Source: Planotetraspora mira (GTDB lineage: Bacteria > Actinomycetota > Actinomycetes > Streptosporangiales > Streptosporangiaceae). Taken from it: a stretch of 64,000 nt of DNA. Below, piece by piece: positions 1 to 8,339 of this stretch; within the stretch, counting starts at the first letter, position 1, and every line of letters starts with the position of its first letter. The notes under the pieces were generated by a model that was given only the letters and a program-made list of their open reading frames with translations, was not told where the DNA came from and made no database searches. Location of the stretch: the NCBI RefSeq assembly GCF_016863275.1, contig NZ_BOOO01000024.1:62001-126000 (forward strand). The letters run 5' to 3'. The translations under genes were made by a program, and so were the position numbers.

Positions 1-2
1 TT

Positions 3-830
3 CGCCGCCGCTGGGACGAGGAGCACGCCAAGCTGAAGCGCCTGGTCGTGATGCTGCGGCAGAAGGCGACCTACAACGACGGCATGGCCGCGCCCTACCA
101 CGCGGCCCAGACCCGGCTGCGCCGGTTCGAGGAGGCCGGGCCGCCCGAGCTCGCCCCGAAGGACCAGCTCATCAGCATGCGCCTGCGCGGCGGCCGCACC
201 GCCAAGCGTGCCGTGATCTGTGAGAATCTCGAGCTCAGCGGCTTGATGAAGCCGTTCGACCTGGAGATCTGGTACGGCGAGCGCGTCGCCGTCCTGGGCT
301 CCAACGGCTCGGGCAAGTCGCACTTCCTGCGCCTGATCGCGGGGGAGGACGTCCGGCACACCGGGGTGGCGCGTCTGGGTGCGCGGGTCGTCCCCGGGCA
401 CTTCGCGCAGACCCACGCCCGGCCCGAACTGCTCGGGCGCACGCCCTGCGAGATCGTGATGACCGAGCACGCCCGCCTGAAGAACGAGGCCATGAAGGCG
501 CTCGCCCGCTACGAACTGGCCGGCGGCGTCGCCGAGCAGCGGTTCGAGACGCTCTCCGGTGGTCAGCAGGCCCGGTTGCAGATCCTGCTGCTCGAGATGT
601 CCGGGGCCACGCTGCTGCTGCTCGACGAGCCGACCGACAACCTCGACCTGGCCAGCGCCGAGGCGCTCCAGGCCGGACTGGACGCCTTCGACGGCACGGT
701 CCTCGCGGTCACGCACGACCGCTGGTTCGCCGACGACTTCGATCGATACATGGTGTTCGGCGCCGACGGCCGCGTCTACGAATCGCCGGAGCCGGTCTGG
801 GACGAGACGCGGGTGGTCCGCCCGCGATAA
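3..830 (+). CDS. ABC-F family ATP-binding protein, C-terminal part (gene runs in from the left edge)
   Basis: The reading frame is open from the window edge, so the start and the first ABC domain are missing. What remains is the inter-domain linker and the complete second ATPase domain: Walker A GSNGSGKS (bases 297-320), the signature LSGGQQ (about 552-569), Walker B ending LLLLDEPTDNLD, and the H-loop in AVTHDRW. No transmembrane segment is present, as expected for the ABC-F class. These soluble proteins act on the ribosome, either as translation factors (EttA/Uup type) or as ribosome-protection antibiotic resistance proteins. The two roles cannot be separated here without the linker and the first domain. 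The gene ends at TAA. An AT-rich palindrome follows. Confidence 0.85.
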   Translation, partial: RRRWDEEHAKLKRLVVMLRQKATYNDGMAAPYHAAQTRLRRFEEAGPPELAPKDQLISMRLRGGRTAKRAVICENLELSGLMKPFDLEIWYGERVAVLGSNGSGKSHFLRLIAGEDVRHTGVARLGARVVPGHFAQTHARPELLGRTPCEIVMTEHARLKNEAMKALARYELAGGVAEQRFETLSGGQQARLQILLLEMSGATLLLLDEPTDNLDLASAEALQAGLDAFDGTVLAVTHDRWFADDFDRYMVFGADGRVYESPEPVWDETRVVRPR

Positions 831-848
831 ACCACGATAAATAGCAAT

Positions 849-868
849 AAGACTCGATTAATCGTCTT
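849..868. promoter_or_regulatory. AT-rich palindrome downstream of the ABC-F gene
   Basis: CGATTAATCG (855-864) is a perfect 10-bp palindrome, flanked by AAGA on the left and TCTT on the right. It stands out in GC-rich surroundings. It could be the ABC-F gene's terminator stem or an operator for the lipoprotein gene that begins at 1046. There is no clear T run to decide. Confidence 0.3.
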
Positions 869-1045
869 GATTGCGGCCGACTCGATGCCCGGACGGCGAC
901 TGCCCGCTCATCACGCGCACGGAACGGCGTTTCCGGCGACGGGTGCGCGGCCGGTTGAGAAGGCGAAGAGAACGGCCGTTAAAAACAACGCACGCCTTGC
1001 GCGTGTCACCGGTCCGGCCATCTGGTTCCGGGTTAAGACGGCTGA

Positions 1046-1837
1046 GTGACGCGACGCACCCACATCACGATCGCCCTCGCCCTCGCCGGACTGGTGACCA
1101 CGGCGTGCTCCGGCGACGACAATTCGAACGGCCTCCGGCCGCTCTCTCTGAAGGAGCAGGCCTCCTCCGTCGTCAAGTCGGGCAGCGGTTACGTGGTGAG
1201 CTGGGCGGGCGTGCTCAGCAACGCCAACCGCTGGCACTTCGGCGAGAACGCGGTCGCCGTGATCACCGCTGTCGACGCCGCCGGCAAGGAGGTCGTCCAC
1301 ATGGAGCAGCCGCTCGACGCGGTCGCTCCGGGCGCGTCGTTGCCCTTCTCCGGCCAGGTGACCTCCAGCGCCAAGCCCGTCCGCGTGAAGATCGACTACA
1401 GGCCGGCCTCGTGGCGTGCCGCGACCCGGATACCGTCGGCCTTCCTGGCCTTCCCGGTGTCCGAGGTCTCGACCGACCGGCTGCCGGCCGGTTCCTACCT
1501 GGTGACCGGCTACGTCTCCGACCCGTTCCTGAAGGCGGCCGACGGGCTCGCGGTCACCGCGCTGCTGCGGGACGCCGGGGGCAAGCTGGCGGGAGGCGGC
1601 ACCGCCTACGTCGACGACGTCCGCGCGGGTGACAAGCGCCGTTTCGTCATCACCGTGGAGGGGGTGCGCGGAGCCGTCGCCAAGACCGACGTCCTGGTCA
1701 CCACCTGGGGCGCGACGGCCAAGCCGTACGAGGACCTGGCCACCGCGGGGGCGGTCCCCATCCACACGGTCATGCCCACCACTGAGCCGTTCGTCAAGGA
1801 CCGCGGCTACCAGACGATCACCGATCGGCGTCAGTGA
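1046..1837 (+). CDS. Predicted secreted lipoprotein of unknown function
   Basis: This 263-residue protein starts with GTG. The N-terminus has two arginines, a hydrophobic stretch (residues 7-17) and then Cys21 in the context TTAC followed by SGDD. That is a lipoprotein signal, although the -3 residue of the lipobox is a Thr rather than the usual Leu. The mature part is rich in beta-strand-like segments. It has paired VVSWAGVLSN-like and VLVTTWG-like stretches that suggest an immunoglobulin-like fold. I do not recognise the family. No ribosome-binding site is obvious. The gene stands alone between the ABC-F gene and a reductase. Attachment to the outer face of the membrane is the only role that can be inferred. 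Confidence 0.7.
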   Translation: MTRRTHITIALALAGLVTTACSGDDNSNGLRPLSLKEQASSVVKSGSGYVVSWAGVLSNANRWHFGENAVAVITAVDAAGKEVVHMEQPLDAVAPGASLPFSGQVTSSAKPVRVKIDYRPASWRAATRIPSAFLAFPVSEVSTDRLPAGSYLVTGYVSDPFLKAADGLAVTALLRDAGGKLAGGGTAYVDDVRAGDKRRFVITVEGVRGAVAKTDVLVTTWGATAKPYEDLATAGAVPIHTVMPTTEPFVKDRGYQTITDRRQ

Positions 1838-1922
1838 GACAGCCCGTCGGCGGCATCGGTCACCCGGAACCGGCGACGACCCACTGTGGATCTTGAAATC
1901 GGAGGCAGGTTACCGTAACGGC

Positions 1923-3026
1923 ATGACGAGCCCCAGGATCGTGGTCTTCGGAGCCACCGGCTTCACCGGCGGGCTCATCGTCGAGGCTCTGCTCGCGATC
2001 GGGGTCCGGCCGCTGCTCGCGGGCCGCGACCGGGCCAGGCTCGACGCACTCGCGGCCACCCTCCCCGCCGAGGTGCCCACGGCCGTCGCGGACGCCAGGC
2101 GGCCCGAGTCGGTGCGCCGCGTCGTCGGGCCCGGTGACGTGCTCGTCTCCGCGGTCGGCCCGTTCGTCCGCATGGGCGACGCGGCGGTGCGCGCCGCGAC
2201 GGAGGCGGGCGCCGTCTACCTGGACACCTGCGGCGAGCCGATGTTCATCAAGCGGATCTTCCAGCGGTACGGCCCCGCCGCCGCCACACGGGGGGCGGCC
2301 CTGGTCACCGCGTTCGGGTACGACTACGTGCCCGGCAACCTGGCCGCGAGCCTGGCACTGCGGAAGGCGGGCGCGGAAGCGGTCCGCGTCGACGTCGGAT
2401 ACTTCCTCAGCGGCAACGTCGCCAGGCGTGCCAGCGCCGGCACCCGAGCCTCCATGCTCGGTGTCGCCCTCGACCCCATGTACGGCTTCCGCGAGGGCCG
2501 CATCGTCCGCGAACACGGACGGACGAGGGTGTTCCACACCGGCGGCCGCCGGCGTCACGGCGTCTCGGTGGGCGCCTCCGAGCACTTCACCCTCCCGCCC
2601 GCCCATCGGGGGCTGCGCGAGGTGAACGTCTACCTGGGCTGGTTCGGCGGTCTCGGCCGGGCGGCCGGCCTACTGGCCAGGTCGGCTCCAGTGATCGCGG
2701 CCCTGCCGGGCGCCAAACGGGCGACGGAGAACATGGCCGATCGCCTGCTCCGCTCCGCCGATCGGGCGAATCCGGCGGGCAGGCCGCTCTCTTCGCAGGT
2801 CGTCGCCGAGGCATACGACGCCAGGGGCAGGCTGATCGCCTCTGCCGAGCTCGACGGCGGCGACCCGTACGACTTCACCGGGCGCGTCGTCGCCTGGGCC
2901 GCCGCGACCGCGCTGGCCGGGGGCGTGCGGGGAAAGGGCGCCCTCGGCCCGGTGGACGCCTTCGGTCTGGATTCCCTCGTCGAGGGCTGCGCGGAGGCCG
3001 GGTTCGCCGTGCAGGAGAACGGGTGA
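1923..3026 (+). CDS. Saccharopine dehydrogenase-like / trans-acting enoyl reductase family oxidoreductase
   Basis: The protein has 367 residues. The N-terminal Rossmann motif GATGFTG (residues 10-16), followed by an Arg-containing second strand (LLAGRDRARL), indicates NADP(H) binding. The sequence LVSAVGPF and later YLDTCGEP are typical of the saccharopine-dehydrogenase-like superfamily, which includes the mycobacterial trans-acting enoyl reductase of phthiocerol and phenolglycolipid synthesis. The substrate cannot be told from sequence. ATG at 1923 was chosen over upstream in-frame starts because the nucleotide-binding motif must lie near the N-terminus and a GGAGG lies at 1901-1905. That spacing is somewhat long. 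The gene is monocistronic, with a hairpin just after the stop. Confidence 0.8.
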   Translation: MTSPRIVVFGATGFTGGLIVEALLAIGVRPLLAGRDRARLDALAATLPAEVPTAVADARRPESVRRVVGPGDVLVSAVGPFVRMGDAAVRAATEAGAVYLDTCGEPMFIKRIFQRYGPAAATRGAALVTAFGYDYVPGNLAASLALRKAGAEAVRVDVGYFLSGNVARRASAGTRASMLGVALDPMYGFREGRIVREHGRTRVFHTGGRRRHGVSVGASEHFTLPPAHRGLREVNVYLGWFGGLGRAAGLLARSAPVIAALPGAKRATENMADRLLRSADRANPAGRPLSSQVVAEAYDARGRLIASAELDGGDPYDFTGRVVAWAAATALAGGVRGKGALGPVDAFGLDSLVEGCAEAGFAVQENG

Positions 3027-3049
3027 CGCTCGGCTTTCTTTCCCGAGCG
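3027..3049 (+). terminator. Candidate terminator hairpin after the reductase gene
   Basis: CGCTCGG (3027-3033) pairs perfectly with CCGAGCG (3043-3049) across a 9-base pyrimidine-rich loop, immediately after the stop codon. The T tract is weak, so intrinsic termination is probable but not certain. Confidence 0.5.
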
Positions 3050-3204
3050 CGATTTCAGCAATGAACATGAATTGTCCGAATAAGGTTGCATAGAAGTCGT
3101 GTGGAATCGCCGTTGATCGCCACCGTTAAATGCGATCCGTGTAGTTACGCGACTTCAGGTGAATCGGTGGAGCTTTAAGTAACAGAGCCTTTACGCTCGG
3201 TTAT

Positions 3205-4842
3205 ATGAACGATGGCATCCTGGTCGATGCGTTGCGGGCCCGCGATCCCGGCGCGCTCGCGGCTCTCTATGACACGTATGCCGAAGGGGTCTACCGATAC
3301 TGCCGCGCGATGCTGGGCAGCCCCGACGGCGCCCAGGTCGCGTTGCGCGACACCTTCGTCGCGGCCGAGGCTCTCGTGGGCTCGCTCGGCGACTCCGCGA
3401 AGTTCCGGCCCTGGCTTTACGCCCTGGCGCGCGGAGAGTGCCTGCGCCGCCTGATGCCCGGGGAGCCCACGCCGGTCGACACCGGCCCTCTTCCCGTCAT
3501 GACGCCGCCGAACGGCGATCCCGGCGACGCCGATCTTCGGAACGTGGCGTGGAGTGCCGTCATGGGGCTCGACCCGCGCGATCGCGAGGTGCTGGAGCTG
3601 GCCACCCGGCACGAGCTCTCCGGAGCGGAGGTGGCGGCCGTCCTCGGCACGGGCGAGCGGTACGCCGAGGGGCTCCGCGAGACCGCGGTCGCCCGGCTCC
3701 GCGACGCCGTCACCGCGGAGATCCTCGCCCGGCAGGAACCACGCGGCTGCCACCGCCTGGCCGGAATCCTCGCGGGCTTCGGCGGAGACCTCCCGCGTGA
3801 GATGCGTGACCGGGTGACCAGGCACCGGGCCCGTTGTGAGATCTGCTCACGCCGAGGGATCAAGCAGATCTCGGCTGCCAAGGTCTTCGCCCTGCTGCCC
3901 GAGATCACGCTGCCGGGCGCATTGCGCGTTCGCGTGCTGAGCTGCTTCATCGATCCCGAGCTCGTGCCCTACCGCCGGTTCGTGGCGCGGAGGATCGGCC
4001 CGCTGGACATCTCCGGATTCCCCCGCTCGGGGATCAGGGGCGAGGGCCGGGTGGCCCAGGCGATCGCCGGTACGGTGGCCGCCGTCGCGGCCGTGGCCGC
4101 GGTGGTGCTGGTGCTCGCGCAGGTGGTCGGAAGCCCGGAGGAGAGGATCACGACCATCACCGCGCGCCGGGTGCCCGTTCCCAGTGGGACGTCGGTGGTC
4201 GCGGCGCCCCCGCCGGCGCAGGCCGCGAAGCCGGAAAGGACGCCGACCCTCATCATGCCGGTGGCGGAGGAGGCGCCGATCGACACCCTCGGGCCGCGCA
4301 AGCTCGTGGCGGCCGTTCCCGGGGTGCCGAACAGGCCCCAACCGACCCCCCAGCCCCTTCCCGCGCCGACCTGGTCCAAGCCGCAGGGCCCGTTCCATCC
4401 GCCGTCCTGGCCGCACCGGCCGACTCCCCGGCCCACCAGCCCCGCTCCGACCACACCCACACCCACGCCGACCCCGACGCACACACCGACTCCTGAGCCG
4501 AGCGAGCCGACGACGCCGCCCACCGCGCCCACGCCCCCCACTGAGCCGCCGACGTCCCATCCCCGGCCGCCGCACGAGCATCAGCACGGCTCCGGTCACC
4601 CCCGGCCGCACCGTGAGCGGGACTGCCCGCCCTCCGCCGAGCCGCGGCCGCGGCCGAGTCAACCCGGTGGGTCACACCCCAGGCCGGAGCGTCGCGCCGA
4701 GCCGCGTCCCGAGCGTCGCGCCGAGCCGCGTCCCGAGCGTCGCGCCGAGCCGCGCCCCGAGCCGGAGCAGCCCGCTCCGCCCGCGCCCGAGCCGACTCCC
4801 TCGGTCGAGCCCACCGCGCGCCCGGAGGCGCCGTCGGAGTGA
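3205..4842 (+). CDS. ECF-type sigma factor with fused zinc anti-sigma-like motif, transmembrane helix and proline-rich tail
   Basis: The protein has 545 residues. Residues 1-80 resemble sigma region 2 (DPGALAALYDTYAEGVYRYC). Residues 115-170 resemble region 4, with GLDPRDREVLELATRHELSG followed by a helix-turn-helix. His207-X3-Cys211-X2-Cys214 matches the zinc-binding motif of anti-sigma factors. A single hydrophobic helix spans residues 286-309, and the remaining 235 residues are Pro/Thr/Arg-rich, presumably extracytoplasmic. This is the architecture of actinobacterial ECF groups with C-terminal extensions (ECF52/53-like), in which the sigma factor is its own membrane-tethered regulator. There is no separate anti-sigma gene next door, which fits. 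A 24-bp tandem repeat encodes part of the tail. ATG at 3205 lacks a clear ribosome-binding site. Confidence 0.75.
   Translation: MNDGILVDALRARDPGALAALYDTYAEGVYRYCRAMLGSPDGAQVALRDTFVAAEALVGSLGDSAKFRPWLYALARGECLRRLMPGEPTPVDTGPLPVMTPPNGDPGDADLRNVAWSAVMGLDPRDREVLELATRHELSGAEVAAVLGTGERYAEGLRETAVARLRDAVTAEILARQEPRGCHRLAGILAGFGGDLPREMRDRVTRHRARCEICSRRGIKQISAAKVFALLPEITLPGALRVRVLSCFIDPELVPYRRFVARRIGPLDISGFPRSGIRGEGRVAQAIAGTVAAVAAVAAVVLVLAQVVGSPEERITTITARRVPVPSGTSVVAAPPPAQAAKPERTPTLIMPVAEEAPIDTLGPRKLVAAVPGVPNRPQPTPQPLPAPTWSKPQGPFHPPSWPHRPTPRPTSPAPTTPTPTPTPTHTPTPEPSEPTTPPTAPTPPTEPPTSHPRPPHEHQHGSGHPRPHRERDCPPSAEPRPRPSQPGGSHPRPERRAEPRPERRAEPRPERRAEPRPEPEQPAPPAPEPTPSVEPTARPEAPSE
4684..4755 (+). repeat. 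Three 24-bp tandem repeats inside the sigma-factor tail
   Basis: Three almost identical 24-bp units (4684-4707, 4708-4731, 4732-4755) encode the octapeptide PERRAEPR in succession. They lie in the proline/arginine-rich C-terminal tail of the ECF protein. Copy number is likely to vary between strains by slippage. Confidence 0.85.
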
Positions 4843-4845
4843 CGG

Positions 4846-4887
4846 CCCGCCCCGTCGTCGGGGGCTCCTTGTCACCCCGACGGCGGG
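4846..4887 (+). terminator. Candidate terminator after the ECF gene
   Basis: A GC-rich left arm (from 4846) can pair with CCCCGACGGCGGG (4875-4887) with one or two irregularities, followed by a short TTC. It sits just after the stop at 4842. No strong T run is present. Confidence 0.35.
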
Positions 4888-5039
4888 TTCGACCGAGCCC
4901 GCTTCCCCGGGGCAACGGCCGACCCTTTCCACCACATACCGGGCGATCTACCTCGCGACCAAATTACTTTCCGTGTCTTAGATGTGTACGGAGAGTAACC
5001 GGTGGGAACTGAGGGATGTGGAATTAGGGAAGGGGTAGC

Positions 5040-6194
5040 ATGCCACTCCTCAGAGCGTCGGGCCTGGTCGCAGGCTTGGGTTCAGGTCTCGTCCTGACCC
5101 TTGGCTGCCCGGCCGCGGCGGATCCGAGACCCTCGGCACATGACGTCGCCGAGGCCCGGCAGCAGGCTCAGGACCGAGCGCATCAGCTGGGCGAGGCGGA
5201 GGCCGACCTGGCCGTCGCGCAGGCCCGGCAGGACGACCTCGCCTCCAACGCGGAGCGACTCGTCGAGGCCTACAACGGTGAGCTCGTCCGGCTCGAGAAC
5301 GCGCGGAACCAGTATGAGCAGGCGTCCAGCCGCGTTCGGCAGGCCGCAGACCAGTACCAGCAGGCGCGGGCGGCCGCCGCCGCGGAGGCCGCCCGGGCCT
5401 ACAGCGACCTGATCGTCTTGCGGCCGGCCGCCGCGATGTTGTCCACCTCGGGAGGCTTCGGCGCCTATCTGCAGCAGGCCAGTGTGCTCAGCCATCTCGA
5501 CAGCGAGCACGCCGCGACCCTGCAGCAGTTGCGCGACGCCCAGGAGGTCTTCGGGATTCTGCGCGACCAGGCCGCCGAGGCCTACGAGACGCAGAAGAAG
5601 ACGGCGGAAGAGGTGAAGCTGGCCAGGGACGCCGCCCGCGCGTCCGTCGACCAGCAGGTCCAGGAGACAGAGAAGATCAGGCACCAGAAGGCCGCGATCT
5701 CGCAGCGACTCGACGCCGCCAGGTCGCGGGTCGAGCGTCTGCGCAGCGCCCGTGCCGTGGCGCAGCGGACGAGAGTGGGGCTCCGCGCCGGCCTGGCCGT
5801 ACCGGGCTGGGCGGGATCACTGGCCTCGGGCAGAGGCGGCCGTGCGGCGCAGTGGGCGCTCAAGCAACTCGGCAAGCCATACGTCTGGGCGGCTGACGGG
5901 CCCTCGAGCTTCGACTGCTCCGGCCTGACCATGCGGGCCTGGCAGCGGGCGGGCATCTCGCTCGACCACTGGACCGGAACTCAGTGGAGTTCCGGCCCGC
6001 ACGTGCCGGTCAGAAATCTCCGCAGTGGCGACCTGGTGTTCTACGGGCAGTTGACCCGTTACCCGGGGACGATCCACCACGTCGGGATCTACATCGGCCG
6101 GGGGCTGATGGTCCACGCCCCCCAGACGGGGGACGTGGTCCGCATCTCGAGCATCTGGCGTCGTGACCTCGTGGGGGCGACCCGGCCGAGATAA
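5040..6194 (+). CDS. Secreted NlpC/P60 peptidoglycan endopeptidase with coiled-coil domain (RipA/RipC-like)
   Basis: The protein has 384 residues with a signal peptide (hydrophobic 8-22, probable cleavage after PAAA near residue 27). Residues about 35-250 form a long Ala/Gln/Glu/Arg-rich coiled coil. The C-terminal 120 residues are an NlpC/P60 cysteine peptidase domain with catalytic Cys293 (FDCSGL), His347 (HHVGIYIG) and a third polar residue, His359 (HAPQTG). The family cleaves D-gamma-glutamyl-meso-diaminopimelate bonds in peptidoglycan stem peptides, and the coiled coil usually keeps the enzyme in check until it is recruited at septa. AAGGGG sits just before the ATG. A paralogue at 31563 lies behind a c-di-AMP riboswitch. 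This copy has no such leader. Confidence 0.88.
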   Translation: MPLLRASGLVAGLGSGLVLTLGCPAAADPRPSAHDVAEARQQAQDRAHQLGEAEADLAVAQARQDDLASNAERLVEAYNGELVRLENARNQYEQASSRVRQAADQYQQARAAAAAEAARAYSDLIVLRPAAAMLSTSGGFGAYLQQASVLSHLDSEHAATLQQLRDAQEVFGILRDQAAEAYETQKKTAEEVKLARDAARASVDQQVQETEKIRHQKAAISQRLDAARSRVERLRSARAVAQRTRVGLRAGLAVPGWAGSLASGRGGRAAQWALKQLGKPYVWAADGPSSFDCSGLTMRAWQRAGISLDHWTGTQWSSGPHVPVRNLRSGDLVFYGQLTRYPGTIHHVGIYIGRGLMVHAPQTGDVVRISSIWRRDLVGATRPR

Positions 6195-6260
6195 CCCGGC
6201 GCGGTGGGGGGAGCACGACTTCAGGCGCCCGGTGGTCCGGTGTCCTGATTCTTCGGCGAC

Positions 6261-6791
6261 TCAGTGCTCCGGAGTCTGCTCCTGGTCCTGGGTCTGCTCC
6301 TCGTGGTGCTCTTCCGTGAGGGCCCGCTTGGTCGAGGCCACGATCTCGGCCTCGGCCTCGGTGCGGCCGACCCAGTTCGCCCCCTCGACCGACTTGCCGG
6401 GCTCCAGGTCCTTGTAGACCTCGAAGAAGTGCTGGATCTCCAGCCGGTCGAACTCCGCGACATGATGGATGTCGCGGATGTGCTCCATGCGGGGATCCGT
6501 GGCGGGGACGCACAGAACCTTGTCGTCTCCGCCCTTCTCGTCCGTCATCCTGAACATGCCGACGGCCCGACACTTGATCAGGCACCCGGGGAAGGTCGGC
6601 TCCTGCAGCAGCACCAGGGCGTCGAGCGGGTCACCATCCTCACCCAGGGTGTTCTCGATGAACCCGTAGTCGGCGGGGTACTGAGTCGACGTGAAGAGCA
6701 TGCGGTCAAGGCGGATCCGGCCGGTCTTGTGGTCGACCTCGTATTTGTTCCGTTGCCCCTTGGGAATCTCCACGACAACGTCGAACTCCAC
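6261..6791 (-). CDS. ppa: Inorganic pyrophosphatase
   Basis: This is a soluble family I pyrophosphatase of 176 residues that hydrolyses pyrophosphate to two phosphates and so pulls biosynthetic reactions forward. Visible signatures are [17 protein letters not shown] at the N-terminus, the metal-binding DGDPLDALV motif and the YKDLEPGK segment. The C-terminus has a short Glu/Gln/His-rich tail. I place the start at GTG 6791 because GGAGGAA (complement of 6797-6803) lies at ideal spacing and family members begin with EFDVV. A GTG 18 bases upstream would put that ribosome-binding site inside the coding region. The gene is divergent from the carboxypeptidase gene at 6878. Confidence 0.93.
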   Translation of the reverse strand: MEFDVVVEIPKGQRNKYEVDHKTGRIRLDRMLFTSTQYPADYGFIENTLGEDGDPLDALVLLQEPTFPGCLIKCRAVGMFRMTDEKGGDDKVLCVPATDPRMEHIRDIHHVAEFDRLEIQHFFEVYKDLEPGKSVEGANWVGRTEAEAEIVASTKRALTEEHHEEQTQDQEQTPEH

Positions 6792-6877
6792 TGCGGTTCC
6801 TCCGCTCACGCCCCCGGATTCCCGGGCTGGCGTTAATGTCTCGTATGCGTTTTATGGCTGGCGCGAATTGAGGTCTC

Positions 6878-8272
6878 GTGGTGCGACGTGAGCGATGGGT
6901 GGCGGTGGCCACACTCGCCCTCCTGCAGGTCTTCGTCGTCGTCGCGGGCAGCTACCTGCTCTCCCACGACAGCGCCGAGATCCCGGTCTCCATCGCGCCC
7001 CCGAAACCGACCCCGACCCCTCTCGTCACCGCGGGTCCGGTTCTGGCCGCGGCGGGGGACGGGGCGCTCCCCGCCAAGGGTACTTTGAGCGCCGGCCTCG
7101 CCGAAGCGCTGGGTGACCCGGGGCTCGGGAAGAACGCCGCGGGTGTCGTGCTGGACGCGAAGACCGGCGGAATGCTCTTCGACGGCCGCGCGGCGAAACC
7201 GCTCACGCCCGCCTCGACGACCAAGGTGGTCACGGCGACGGCGGTGCTCGACTCCGTCGGGACCGACGTGCGACTGGCCACCACCGTGGTCATGGGCAAG
7301 GCCGCGAACTCGATCACGCTCGTGGGCGGAGGCGACCCCACCCTGGCCGGGCCCAAGACGGTGGCGGACGCGAAGAAGTCGAAGCAGGACCCGTATCCGA
7401 AGCCCGCGTCGCTCGCCCAACTCGCGTCACGCACGGCCAAGGCGCTCAAGGCCGCGAAGATCACGTCGGTCAAGCTGTCGTACGACGCGTCGCTGTTCAG
7501 CGGGCCGATGACCGCTCCGGGCTGGAAGCCGAACTACGTGCCGGAGGGCACGGTGGCTCCGGTCGCGGCGCTGACCATCGACGAGGGCCGCTCGCCCGGC
7601 GGCCCGCGGTACTCCGACCCGCCGCTCTCCGCCGCCAAGGCCTTCGTCACGCAGCTCATGCGATACGGCATCGAGGTCGAGGGGGAGGTCACCCCGGCCA
7701 AGGCCGCGCCCGGCGCCCGGGAACTGGCCAGGGTCGAGTCCGCGCCCATGTACGCCCTGGTCGAGAAGATGCTGACCGAGAGTGACAACGACCTCGCGGA
7801 GGCCCTCTCACGTCAGGTCGCCATCAAGGAGGGGTTGCCGCACACCTTCGTGGGGGAGGCCAAGGCCGTCCACCAGGTTCTGGGCCGCCTCAAGGTGGAC
7901 CAGGGGGTCGAGATCCACGACGGCAGCGGTCTGTCGACCAGGAACCGCATCACGCCGGCCGCGCTCGCACGCCTGATCGCCGCGGCGGCCTCTCCGGGGA
8001 ACCCCCACCTGCACTCTCTCATCAGCGGCCTGCCCGTCGCGGGCTTCACCGGAACCCTGGACAACAGGTACGGCAGGAGCGACTCGAAGCCCGGCGCCGG
8101 ATTGGTCCGCGCGAAGACGGGCACGCTCACCGGCGTGAACACGCTCGCAGGCATCACCTACACGGCCAGTGGACGATTGGTGGCCTTCGCGTTCATGGCC
8201 GACGAGGTGTCCGATCCCGGAGCGGCCGTCGCCGTACTGGACAAGATGGCGACGATCGTCGCGCAGAGCTGA
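6878..8272 (+). CDS. dacB: D-alanyl-D-alanine carboxypeptidase/endopeptidase, PBP4 (DacB) family
   Basis: This 464-residue, membrane-anchored or secreted class C penicillin-binding protein has an N-terminal hydrophobic segment (residues 8-26). All three penicillin-binding motifs are present: SxxK as STTK (Ser113, Lys116), SxN as SDN (302-304) and KTG (413-415). The long insert between the first two motifs is typical of PBP4-type enzymes, which trim or cut peptidoglycan cross-bridges. Two consecutive GTG codons (6878, 6881) can serve as start. The upstream promoter region is shared with divergent ppa. Together with the NlpC/P60 gene nearby, it points to a cell-wall remodelling neighbourhood. 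Confidence 0.9.
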   Translation: MVRRERWVAVATLALLQVFVVVAGSYLLSHDSAEIPVSIAPPKPTPTPLVTAGPVLAAAGDGALPAKGTLSAGLAEALGDPGLGKNAAGVVLDAKTGGMLFDGRAAKPLTPASTTKVVTATAVLDSVGTDVRLATTVVMGKAANSITLVGGGDPTLAGPKTVADAKKSKQDPYPKPASLAQLASRTAKALKAAKITSVKLSYDASLFSGPMTAPGWKPNYVPEGTVAPVAALTIDEGRSPGGPRYSDPPLSAAKAFVTQLMRYGIEVEGEVTPAKAAPGARELARVESAPMYALVEKMLTESDNDLAEALSRQVAIKEGLPHTFVGEAKAVHQVLGRLKVDQGVEIHDGSGLSTRNRITPAALARLIAAAASPGNPHLHSLISGLPVAGFTGTLDNRYGRSDSKPGAGLVRAKTGTLTGVNTLAGITYTASGRLVAFAFMADEVSDPGAAVAVLDKMATIVAQS

Positions 8273-8339
8273 TGGTGCCTGCTCACCCCACCCGCTGCCC
8301 GAGGTGCTCCTCGCGCGGCGGGAGCGAGGAGAACGTACG

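Noticed and set aside
4843-5039. c-di-AMP riboswitch upstream of the first NlpC/P60 gene
   Set aside because: I looked for the GGGGTGAATC and AGCTAACC blocks and found neither; only a terminator-like stem and an ordinary ribosome-binding site.
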